NCBI GenBank assembly: GCA_014729665.1 | Contig: WJJO01000297.1 | Location: 1-6,475 of the forward strand | Direction: 5' to 3' | DNA: 6,475 bases | DNA from: Caldifarciminota bacterium | Lineage (GTDB): Bacteria > Hydrothermota > Tepidihabitantia > B3-TA06 | Shown: piece after piece, positions 1 through 5,391 of the stretch | Position numbering within the stretch: position 1 is the first letter of the stretch | Layout of the letters: each line of letters starts with the position of its first letter | The notes under the pieces: model-generated | Seen by the model: only the letters and a program-made list of their open reading frames with translations | The model's database searches: none | Told to the model about the DNA's origin: nothing | Made by a program: the position numbers and the translations under genes

Positions 1-389
1 CCTTTGTACAGGGCTGTAAAAACCTCCCCCTTGTATGCGTCCACGAGGGGTAATCTGATCCCATCTTCGACGTTCAGGCAGGCATTGAGGACATCGAGGG
101 TCATCACGGTAACTATCTTCATACAATGGGCGAAGGCAATACCCGCGGCGTAAAGCAGACCGATACGCAGGGCCGTAAACGAACCGGGTCCGATACTTAC
201 GCCGATAAGACCGAGATCGCAAAAATCTTTGCCGGCTTTACTCATAGCCTCCGCAACCAATCCTGGAAGCATCTCGTTATGGGAGTTCCGGGTTTCGACC
301 TGACGTGCGGCCATAACCCTTGAACCTTCGGCAACCGCCACGCCGGTCCATCTGCCCGATGTCTCAATCGCCAAAAGCACCTCGCTCAA
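1..389 (-). CDS. tsaB: TsaB, tRNA t6A37 biosynthesis protein (N-terminal part, cut by window edge)
   Basis: TsaB is the inactive ASKHA-fold partner of TsaD. With TsaE it forms the cytosolic complex that places threonylcarbamoyl on A37 of ANN-decoding tRNAs. About 129 residues are visible of a usual 220-240. The N-terminus reads VLLAIETSG (residues 4-12, the usual AxDTS strand). NSHNEMLP (35-42) matches the usual HSE..LP segment, IGPGSFTALRIG (66-77) is the family signature, and VDAYKGEVF (117-125) matches the DARRGEVY segment. There is no ATG near the start. I chose the TTG at 389 because GAGAGG (395-400) lies 5 bases before it and because it overlaps the tsaE stop as TTGA. The GTG at 380 is the alternative. 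The catalytic partner tsaD is not in the window. Family assignment is firm; the start is less certain. Confidence 0.93.
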   Translation of the reverse strand, partial: MSEVLLAIETSGRWTGVAVAEGSRVMAARQVETRNSHNEMLPGLVAEAMSKAGKDFCDLGLIGVSIGPGSFTALRIGLLYAAGIAFAHCMKIVTVMTLDVLNACLNVEDGIRLPLVDAYKGEVFTALYK

Positions 390-820
390 GAAAGCCTCTC
401 TGCAAGCGGACCTTCGAGTTTTATCCGACGCTGGTTCTCCTCACCCTTGTTGTATTTAATATTTACTTCGCTCACCAGACCGGGAAGATAACGCGCGCGT
501 TCGGCCCACTCCACGAGCATAACCCCAGACTCGTCGAAAATCTCCTCCAGATAAAGACCCTCCACCTCATCGGTCTGGAGCCGGTATAAATCCACGTGTC
601 TTACCGGTAACCTCCCTGCATATGTTCGAATAAGCACGAAGGAGGGGCTCTGAACCCGATCGGTTACCCCCAAACCCTGAATTATCCCCTGTATGAGGAC
701 GGTCTTTCCCGAACCAAGGATACCGTATATCGCAAGGGTGTCTGCGGGTTCGAGTATCTCCGCCCATCCCCTTCCCAAATCCCGGGTTTCGCTTTCACTG
801 ATTGTGACAAACTCCCTCAA
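386..820 (-). CDS. tsaE: TsaE, ATPase of the tRNA t6A37 modification complex
   Basis: This is the small P-loop ATPase (144 aa, normal length about 140-160) that drives the TsaB-TsaD-TsaE cycle of t6A synthesis. The Walker A motif is GILGSGKT (residues 33-40). SPSFVLIRTY (58-67) is the switch-like SPTFTLV.EY segment, HVDLYRL (75-81) carries the conserved aspartate, and VEWAER (103-108) is the Walker B-like VEWPER. Two positions differ from the usual motifs: Ile for Asp in GDLGAGKT, and Ala for Pro in VEWPE. All core lysine, threonine, aspartate and glutamate residues remain, so activity is expected. The start is a TTG that overlaps the coaX stop as TTGA (817-820), with AAGGA six bases upstream (827-831). 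The gene's end overlaps tsaB by four bases, which fits co-synthesis of the two partners. Confidence 0.96.
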   Translation of the reverse strand: MREFVTISESETRDLGRGWAEILEPADTLAIYGILGSGKTVLIQGIIQGLGVTDRVQSPSFVLIRTYAGRLPVRHVDLYRLQTDEVEGLYLEEIFDESGVMLVEWAERARYLPGLVSEVNIKYNKGEENQRRIKLEGPLAERLS

Positions 821-1575
821 GCGTCTTCCTTATTCAACCGGTAAAGGTGGTAAAGCCCCTTCAAGGTCAGGTCTCTATCCACAATACCTATATTCGTTGA
901 AAACCGGGCAAATCGTTCTGCAAATCCTCCCGTGGCTATAAACGTGAAGTCTAACTTTTGCTCATTGCGAACCGCTGCCCTGGCCGCCTCGATAATCCCT
1001 ACGGTCATCAGGTAGAATCCTGAAACAAGGCACTCCTCGGTTGTCTGGCCGATGAAGGTATCCGGTTTCTTTAATTCAACCTCGGTAAGTCGGGAGGTCG
1101 ATGCCACGAGATGACGGTGGCTCGCAACTATACCCGGAGCAATGACCCCGCCGAGGTATCTGGCGTCAGCTGTTACAAAATCCACGGTGGTGGCGGTGCC
1201 GAAATCGACTACTGCAATATCCTTGCCGTATTCAAAATGTGCGCCCACAACGTTCGCGATCCTGTCTGCGCCGAGTTCGGAAAGCTTCTTGTACTCAAGC
1301 TCAACCCCGGTGTTTATGTAGGAGGAAACGACCAGGGGACGCCCGATGTTGTAACGGTTCCGAAACATCCCGGCAAACTTACCGGTAAGGTCAGGGATAA
1401 CCGAACAGATCACTGTATCGGTCGGTTTCTGTATTCCCAGCGATTTGAAGGCAATCCATATATCGTCTTCGGTACGAAGGTGCCTGCTGCTTATTCGGGC
1501 TAAAGGCGCTATAACCTTGTCCTGAACACTAGCTATCTTGACGACCGAATTTCCGACATCGACTAAAATAATCAT
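817..1575 (-). CDS. coaX: Type III pantothenate kinase
   Basis: CoaX phosphorylates pantothenate to 4'-phosphopantothenate, the first step of coenzyme A synthesis. The type III enzyme belongs to the acetate/sugar kinase superfamily and is generally not feedback-inhibited by CoA. The protein has 252 residues, the normal length. Visible motifs in order are DVGNSVVK (residues 6-13, phosphate loop), LGADRIAN (101-108, with the aspartate regarded as catalytic base), VVDFGTATTVDF (122-133, second nucleotide-binding motif), GGVIAPGI (142-149) and IATGGFAE (213-220), then the C-terminal LTLKGL (236-241). The proline usual a few residues before LGADR (Y.NP..LGADR) is replaced here by YKKLSELGADR. The ATG has GGAGGT five bases upstream (1581-1586) and overlaps the birA stop as ATGA. 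No other pantothenate kinase is in view. Confidence 0.97.
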   Translation of the reverse strand: MIILVDVGNSVVKIASVQDKVIAPLARISSRHLRTEDDIWIAFKSLGIQKPTDTVICSVIPDLTGKFAGMFRNRYNIGRPLVVSSYINTGVELEYKKLSELGADRIANVVGAHFEYGKDIAVVDFGTATTVDFVTADARYLGGVIAPGIVASHRHLVASTSRLTEVELKKPDTFIGQTTEECLVSGFYLMTVGIIEAARAAVRNEQKLDFTFIATGGFAERFARFSTNIGIVDRDLTLKGLYHLYRLNKEDA

Positions 1576-2306
1576 ACATGACCTCCGAGGATTTGACCTG
1601 CAGGTAATTTCACCTTCCTGCGACCTTGAATCTCAATCTCTACATTGCCTTCCGGGTATATGTCCAGGAGCCGACCGGCCTCTTCCCCCTTCTCTGTTTT
1701 TACCCTCACCTTTTGTACCGATTCAAGTAAGGCCTTACGTATTCCGGGATAAACACCCTTAAATCCCTTTTTCGCCAATGTCCTCAATCCATTGACGAGT
1801 GCTGACGATATGGATTCAAGGGTATCATCCATATCAAAGGTTCTGTCCATAATTATCCTGAGAGATGTTGCCTTCCCTTCAAGCGCCTCCCCAAATCCTT
1901 CCTGATTGACGTTTACACCTACCCCTACACCCAGCCTTCCTCCCCAGGCCTCGGCAAGAGTTCCTGCGAGCTTCGCGTTTCCGTAAAGCAAATCATTCGG
2001 CCACTTAAGGGTTATCCCTTCGACATTCCTCGAAAGCGACTTGAGCACAAGATATGCTGAGGTTACGGAAACTGCCCACTCGTGCGGAAACCGTTCTATT
2101 ACTAATGTAAGATAAAGCCCCCCGTTCTCGGAAAGCCAGCGCCGTCCCATCCTTCCTTTACCTCTGGTTTGTCGTTTTGCGACAATCAAATACGGGGGCG
2201 TTTGGTTTAATCTACGGGCAGCCTCCTGGGTTGAGGATACCTCCCGGTAATACTCAACATATGAAAGCCCGAGTTTTGACTTGAGTTTTTCAAGCGGTTC
2301 TTTCAT
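1572..2306 (-). CDS. birA: Biotin-protein ligase (BirA catalytic and C-terminal domains, no HTH)
   Basis: The enzyme makes biotinyl-5'-AMP and transfers biotin to a lysine of carrier proteins such as the acetyl-CoA carboxylase carrier subunit. The 244 residues start almost directly in the catalytic domain. VSSTQEAAR (residues 23-31) is the SSTN strand. GKGRMGR (49-55) is the biotinyl-adenylate loop (GRGRRGR in E. coli BirA). KWPNDLL (101-107) and AKLAG (111-115) follow, the latter with the lysine corresponding to the catalytic one. GVGVNVNQ (128-135) is the biotin-binding core. Residues from about 195 form the small SH3-like C-terminal domain. There is no N-terminal helix-turn-helix, so it is a monofunctional ligase and not a biotin-operon repressor. 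The start ATG overlaps the upstream stop as ATGA; an AAGGTG lies only two bases away, so coupling may help initiation. Confidence 0.96.
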   Translation of the reverse strand: MKEPLEKLKSKLGLSYVEYYREVSSTQEAARRLNQTPPYLIVAKRQTRGKGRMGRRWLSENGGLYLTLVIERFPHEWAVSVTSAYLVLKSLSRNVEGITLKWPNDLLYGNAKLAGTLAEAWGGRLGVGVGVNVNQEGFGEALEGKATSLRIIMDRTFDMDDTLESISSALVNGLRTLAKKGFKGVYPGIRKALLESVQKVRVKTEKGEEAGRLLDIYPEGNVEIEIQGRRKVKLPAGQILGGHV

Positions 2307-3526
2307 CGCACCTTGATTGATTCCTTCTCTGTTTCCGGTTTCAAAACGGCCAGGGGCATGTAGAGTAAAACGTAGGTATGGTTGTGAGGGCTTCGGAAAA
2401 GCCTCCGGGGAAAATTGTCCATCTCAAGTCCCTCCTTTATAGAAAACATCATCCCGGATTTCAACCGGAACTCGAAGTCGAAAATTAACCTCGACTGCGG
2501 CTGCCCCGGTTCGCCCTTCCAGGGCTCTCGTATAGTGGTGTCGTTGTTGTAACGTGTTCGGACTGAACGCTGATATCCCCCCTCGAACACAAACCAGTCG
2601 ACCGGTTGCCAGCATATGAGTGAGCTGAAAACATCGAAATCGCTGTAGTAGTCAACGGTATCCATCCTTCTGGAGACGTCCCAGAAACGGTAGGCTATCT
2701 CGAACATCAGTCTTTCTGTAGGATTATAGGATACGAACGGCTCTACCCAGTACTCGTAAAGGCTGTCGTAGGTTACCGAATCCTGCCACTGTCTCCAGGT
2801 GGTTAACCACCGATCCCGCTCCCACATGAATCTTCCTCCCGTCCAAAGACCCTTAACCGGCTGGACCTCAATCCTGCCCCAAAGGCCTGTGCTATCCTTA
2901 TACCTATCCCAGATGTATTGAGCGCTGTCCGGCCAGTCAAGATACTGGTGCGATCTGGTGCCGAACTCGCCGTGGAACCTCGCACGCAACCAATCGGTCT
3001 CGCCCCGTCCATCTACTTCAAATTTCACAGGAAGCTTCTCGTAAGGCGTCCTGTCAGGTCCCTCGTTTATGAACATCAGGGAAAAGTTATGGTCGTATCT
3101 CTGCACCAGAGCGTATACCCCCAGCCAATCGGTGCACCCCCTGCGCCAGGATAATCCTATCCCTGTTTCATTGTGCGTCTTATGGTAGAAAGGAACCATC
3201 ACCACGTGAGCGTAGATGTTTGGAACAACCCTCATCGTCGGTTCGAAACGATGCTGGGTGATAGTGTCGTCGTAATGCCTGAGCATGTGGAACCTGTATC
3301 TCATGCTGAATGTCTTATTAAAATCCGCCTCGGTTTTCGCATTGTACAGCATGTACCAGCCTATAAAATCCACACAACCCTGGGAAGTGCGGAAACCTGA
3401 AGGGGAAGTTTCGTATACCGTCTCCCAGTATCTAGAAAACTGGGCTATGTATGAGTTCATCCCGGCATAGATGTTGGTATCCCCGGGTTCAACGTATGTA
3501 AACAGGCATATGAAAATAGTCAACAT
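2303..3526 (-). CDS. Unrecognised aromatic-rich, probable outer-membrane beta-barrel protein
   Basis: I do not recognise the family. The protein has 407 residues and is very rich in Trp, Tyr and Phe, with long runs of alternating polar and hydrophobic residues typical of amphipathic strands: for example residues 72-81, 99-114, 123-129, 134-152, 216-235, 257-282 and 346-367. Acidic and aromatic turn segments separate them. This looks like a beta-barrel of perhaps 14-18 strands. The first 12 residues (MLTIFICLFTYV) are hydrophobic and could be a very short signal peptide, but they lack a basic N-region. An in-frame TAA 12 bases upstream of the ATG rules out a longer N-terminus in this frame. 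The C-terminus is basic and lacks the usual terminal aromatic residue. It is first in an operon with four cytosolic enzymes, and its stop overlaps the birA start. The coding call is firm; location and role are inferred. Confidence 0.75.
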   Translation of the reverse strand: MLTIFICLFTYVEPGDTNIYAGMNSYIAQFSRYWETVYETSPSGFRTSQGCVDFIGWYMLYNAKTEADFNKTFSMRYRFHMLRHYDDTITQHRFEPTMRVVPNIYAHVVMVPFYHKTHNETGIGLSWRRGCTDWLGVYALVQRYDHNFSLMFINEGPDRTPYEKLPVKFEVDGRGETDWLRARFHGEFGTRSHQYLDWPDSAQYIWDRYKDSTGLWGRIEVQPVKGLWTGGRFMWERDRWLTTWRQWQDSVTYDSLYEYWVEPFVSYNPTERLMFEIAYRFWDVSRRMDTVDYYSDFDVFSSLICWQPVDWFVFEGGYQRSVRTRYNNDTTIREPWKGEPGQPQSRLIFDFEFRLKSGMMFSIKEGLEMDNFPRRLFRSPHNHTYVLLYMPLAVLKPETEKESIKVR

Positions 3527-3532
3527 CCTAGA

Positions 3533-3560
3533 ACTTTAACCGACGAATAAATAAAGTCAA
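3533..3560 (-). promoter_or_regulatory. Candidate sigma-70 promoter of the five-gene operon
   Basis: On the minus strand TTGACT (3560-3555) is separated by 16 bases from TAAAGT (3538-3533, 4 of 6 matches to TATAAT). Transcription would be expected to start six to eight bases further on, at about 3527-3525, which is the first ATG itself (3526). The only purine-rich sequence before that ATG, AGG, touches it and is too close to act as a ribosome-binding site. The sequence therefore suggests a leaderless message. This is a pattern reading with no experimental support. Confidence 0.45.
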
Positions 3561-3577
3561 GCGGCTGAGTACTTGAC
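3556..3577. repeat. Inverted repeat joining two divergent -35 boxes
   Basis: GTCAAG (3556-3561) and CTTGAC (3572-3577) are a perfect 6-bp inverted repeat separated by 10 bases. Each arm contains most of the -35 box of one of two divergent promoters. The symmetry may simply follow from two TTGAC boxes facing apart. It could also be an operator at which one protein controls both directions. Confidence 0.4.
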
Positions 3578-3600
3578 ATGCACCCATTTCTGTTTATAGT
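3573..3600 (+). promoter_or_regulatory. Near-consensus sigma-70 promoter pointing away from the operon
   Basis: TTGACA (3573-3578, perfect -35) is followed after 16 bases by TATAGT (3595-3600, 5 of 6 matches). It is the best promoter match I found in the window, yet no protein-coding gene lies downstream on this strand for more than 1.7 kb. The next element is the terminator hairpin beginning at 3629. The likely start point is about 3606-3608. Confidence 0.6.
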
Positions 3601-3605
3601 TGTGT

Positions 3606-3661
3606 ATCCCTCCTCCCACACTTATCCTGTCCCGTCCCTGTCCTGGGGACGGGACTTCTTT
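3606..3661 (+). ncRNA. Candidate small RNA with C-rich, anti-Shine-Dalgarno-like segment
   Basis: A strong promoter (3573-3600) and an intrinsic terminator (3629-3661) lie so close together that the only product would be an RNA of about 55 nt. Its 5' part carries CCCTCCTCCC (3608-3617). This contains CCUCCU, the core of the 16S rRNA anti-Shine-Dalgarno sequence, and could pair with ribosome-binding sites. The flanking GTGT (3602-3605) and ACAC (3618-3621) could present the C-rich run in a loop if transcription began slightly earlier. I do not recognise a known RNA family. Alternatives are a leader of a lost gene, or a chance promoter beside a dispersed hairpin repeat. Confidence 0.4.
3629..3661 (+). 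terminator. Rho-independent terminator, perfect 10-bp stem
   Basis: GTCCCGTCCC (3629-3638) pairs perfectly with GGGACGGGAC (3646-3655) around a 7-base loop. TTCTTT (3656-3661) follows immediately. In the other direction the hairpin is followed by AGGATAAG, not a T-run, so it works only for plus-strand transcription. No plus-strand gene ends just before it, which is why a short RNA is proposed. Confidence 0.7.
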
Positions 3662-3683
3662 ATCACCCCACGAAACCGCTTCG

Positions 3684-3719
3684 CGCTTTAGTGAAGATCC
3701 CGATTTGAACCCTAAAGCG
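3684..3719. repeat. 8-bp inverted repeat in the gene-free stretch
   Basis: CGCTTTAG (3684-3691) and CTAAAGCG (3712-3719) are perfect complements separated by 20 bases. A smaller perfect hairpin, GCAACC (3766-3771) with GGTTGC (3778-3783), follows. Stems of this size can arise by chance in 800 bases, so function is uncertain. Confidence 0.25.
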
Positions 3720-3859
3720 ATATATTACGCATAAGGGTAATAGGTATTTCCGCTCGAAACCTCAAGCAACCCGGTAAGGTTGCAATCATCACAGTCAAGC
3801 CGGAGGCATCATGTCTCAACCCCAGGATAGACGCTTGAAGGCTTTGCCATGGTTTTTTG

Positions 3860-4195
3860 TTAAAGCCTGGTTGCACGTTCTAACAACACCTGTCTTAATG
3901 GGTTAGGAGCTAATCCCTTGAGAAGACCTTTCCATAACAGGTTGCGGTCGTATACGCGCCTTGCGTTCATCACCTTCTCCAGACGCTGGATGAGTGAAAG
4001 CAATCGCTCGGACCTTGAGTCGTCGCCTTGGCTTCACAGATTGTACTGAAGATAATTACATACTTCTACATGAGCCAGCTTTCGCGGGGTAAAGGAATCT
4101 ATGAGTGAACTTATATAGGAGTTACAGATACCTTCATCGAGCTTATGCAGGTTGCAAGGATTGTCGGTCACAATGCTATGTAGGGGAAAAACATT
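3860..4195 (-). pseudogene. Possible decayed coding remnant interrupted by one TGA
   Basis: One minus-strand frame runs from just after a TAG (4196-4198) to a TAA (3860-3862), about 111 codons, broken only by a TGA at 4034-4036. The first part reads through SIVTDNPCNLHKLDE (from 4177) to HVEVCNYLQYNL just before the TGA. The second part includes SERLLSLIQRLEKVM and WKGLLKGLAPNP. The composition looks protein-like: amphipathic helices and few odd residues. I cannot name a family. The second half has its own ATG at 3970 (36 codons) but no good ribosome-binding site. Chance is a real alternative, since a frame of this length with one stop is uncommon but not rare across six frames. Other genes here use TGA as stop, so read-through is unlikely. 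Confidence 0.3.
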
Positions 4196-4333
4196 CTAAC
4201 AAAGTAAACACGCCTTCACAACCTAACAAAACCAGCCGATATCGCAAACCAGTGGCGTCGGCATACGGTACGATGCTCTAATCCTTAAATCTTATAATCT
4301 CAGAATCCTCTAATCGTTTTTCCGAACTTCGGT

Positions 4334-5254
4334 TTACCCCGTAAACCCTCCAGACATTAAGACCGCCAGGATATCCATTATCAGTGCTACCGACCAGTGA
4401 AGGAACACCCCTGGAAGGAAGCTCCGGGTTCGCAGCGCCACCCATCCCAGGGCTATTGCGGCGATAAATGAACCGTAAGTCTCCAACTCAGGTTTGCCCA
4501 TATGAAGCAACGCGAAAGGTATCGCAGTGGCCAGGATAGCCCACCTGCCCATAATCTTCTCCAGTCCGAACAAAAGGAATCCCCGGTTGAGGAACTCCCA
4601 GCCGAACATATGCAAAAGGTGGAATGTTTCCCAGATAATGAACCAACCCAGTGTCCTTTCGGCAATATTTGCCAGGGGGTAAGTCCTGGAAAAATCACCT
4701 TGTAAGACGGCAAAGGCGACGAACGGAATCATAATGGCAAAGAAGATTAATGAATCCCTCCAGCCGACCCAGCGTCCGAGCCGGAAACCGTAGTCTGAAA
4801 AACGGTGCTGGGGGAATACCCTTCGTGTACCTTTGGACAGGCCGAGAACCGATCGGCTGACCGATAATGGTGTCCATAGCCATAAATTGTCAAACCAGTT
4901 AAGTAATCCCTTGCTCTGAAATCCGGGCAAGGGATTTGATTTCTCGCGTGGCAGTGAGGTGAAAACGAAAAGTATGCCGATGACTACCAGTGGAATAAGC
5001 ATGTACCATATGCCGCGCAGACCCATCATCACCGGGAACCACCAATCCCTTTCGGCAATAGAACCGAAATCGAGGTTGAGGGAAGCTATCAATCCCTCAT
5101 AAGTACTTATTCTGAACATCTTATAATGCTTGCGTTCGAATATCAAGACGAAGCTGTAAATCGCGGTTACAAGGATAGGTGTCGCAGGTTGAAGGAGCCT
5201 TTTAAGTTCATCCCAGTAGTATCCCAGGAACCTCGTGTCTTTCGGATTATCCAT
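4334..5254 (-). CDS. CPBP-family (Abi/CAAX) intramembrane protease-like protein
   Basis: Members of this family are integral membrane glutamate-type proteases related to Rce1; bacterial ones process peptides or act in envelope functions, mostly unassigned. The protein has 306 residues, counted from the ATG at 5254. Hydrophobic segments lie at about 26-40, 74-100, 168-186 and 202-217, and several more occupy the C-terminal core. The core motifs are WEFLNRG (219-225, giving E220 and R224), FALLH (247-251, H251) and FLHW (284-287, H286), followed by D294. The usual EExxxR motif is WExxxR here, so only one glutamate is present. The upstream ATG at 5260 abuts AAGGAG (5261-5266) with no spacing, while 5254 has an ideal six-base gap, so I chose 5254. 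Its substrate is unknown. Divergent transcription separates it from the lipoprotein gene. Confidence 0.9.
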   Translation of the reverse strand: MDNPKDTRFLGYYWDELKRLLQPATPILVTAIYSFVLIFERKHYKMFRISTYEGLIASLNLDFGSIAERDWWFPVMMGLRGIWYMLIPLVVIGILFVFTSLPREKSNPLPGFQSKGLLNWFDNLWLWTPLSVSRSVLGLSKGTRRVFPQHRFSDYGFRLGRWVGWRDSLIFFAIMIPFVAFAVLQGDFSRTYPLANIAERTLGWFIIWETFHLLHMFGWEFLNRGFLLFGLEKIMGRWAILATAIPFALLHMGKPELETYGSFIAAIALGWVALRTRSFLPGVFLHWSVALIMDILAVLMSGGFTG

Positions 5255-5260
5255 CAACAT

Positions 5261-5266
5261 CTCCTT
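5261..5266 (-). promoter_or_regulatory. Ribosome-binding site deciding the protease-like gene start
   Basis: AAGGAG touches the first ATG (5258-5260) directly, which is too close for initiation. It lies six bases from the in-frame ATG at 5252-5254, the preferred distance. The mature reading therefore most likely starts MDNPKDTRF. Confidence 0.7.
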
Positions 5267-5290
5267 TGTACAAATACTCGGCTTCAGGAA

Positions 5291-5318
5291 AGTGTAGTTA
5301 TCATGATACGACTGTCAA
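5291..5318 (-). promoter_or_regulatory. Sigma-70 promoter of the CPBP protease-like gene with palindrome in its spacer
   Basis: On the minus strand TTGACA (5318-5313, perfect) is followed after 16 bases by TACACT (5296-5291, 4 of 6 matches). The expected start is near 5284, giving a leader of about 30 bases. The spacer contains the perfect 10-bp palindrome TATCATGATA (5299-5308), a plausible repressor-binding site. Confidence 0.55.
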
Positions 5319-5338
5319 GTTTATGCGGGAAAAAAGGG

Positions 5339-5366
5339 TTGCTTTCGAGAAAAATCAGACTAGGAT
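5339..5366 (+). promoter_or_regulatory. Candidate promoter of the lipoprotein-glcD pair
   Basis: TTGCTT (5339-5344) and TAGGAT (5361-5366) are spaced by 16 bases. A start near 5373 would leave a leader of about 19 bases that contains the GGAGG (5383-5387) ribosome-binding site. Match quality is moderate, so this is a tentative call. Confidence 0.35.
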
Positions 5367-5391
5367 TATGTGAAATCAAAACGGAGGAATT

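Larger units (their letters stand above)
3662..4333. other. Gene-free stretch with a broken reading frame and short inverted repeats
   Basis: No intact open frame with a credible ribosome-binding site is visible on either strand. The right two thirds contain the broken minus-strand frame listed separately (3860-4195). Left of it, an ATG at 3850 (minus) opens a frame of 13 codons (MAKPSSVYPGVET), then a TGA (3809-3811), then 27 more codons rich in Cys and Asp, ending in TAA at 3725. It has no Shine-Dalgarno sequence. CTCTAATC occurs twice (4276-4283 and 4308-4315), 32 bases apart, just beyond the 3' end of the protease gene. I found no tRNA, RNase P, tmRNA or SRP RNA signature, and no clear terminator for the protease gene. 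Confidence 0.5.

Noticed and set aside
126..589. Two overlapping plus-strand open frames near the left edge
   Set aside because: They are antisense to tsaB and tsaE, which carry family signatures through the same bases.
1111..1503. Plus-strand open frame of 130 codons
   Set aside because: Lies entirely antisense to coaX, whose motifs are unmistakable; the product has no recognisable feature and no ribosome-binding site.
2918..3470. Several plus-strand frames of 60-80 codons
   Set aside because: Antisense to the barrel-like gene; they overlap one another and look like shadows of its codon bias.
3528..3587. 19-codon minus-strand frame ending one base before the operon's first ATG, a possible leader peptide
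   Set aside because: The purine-rich GGAGGAGGG upstream is about 20 bases from its ATG, too far, and the frame overlaps the operon promoter; no attenuator-like features are seen.
3693..3720. GGGTTCAAATC on the minus strand, like a tRNA T-loop
   Set aside because: The flanking bases do not form a T-stem, and no acceptor, D or anticodon arm can be folded around it.
3839..3868. AGGCTTT / AAAGCCT inverted repeat with a T-run between, considered as a terminator
   Set aside because: The T-run is inside the loop rather than after the stem, and no gene ends there on the plus strand.
3809..4036. In-frame TGA codons as evidence of an alternative genetic code
   Set aside because: Four well-supported genes in the window end with TGA at exact 4-base overlaps, so TGA is read as stop.
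4276..4315. CTCTAATC direct repeat, 32 bases apart, considered as a CRISPR or attachment-site remnant
   Set aside because: Only two copies of 8 bases in AT-rich sequence; no recombinase, Cas gene or tRNA nearby.
4321..4332. CCGAA-G-TTCGG palindrome just after the protease gene, considered as its terminator
   Set aside because: The loop would be too small and the bases that follow in the direction of transcription are A-rich, not T-rich.
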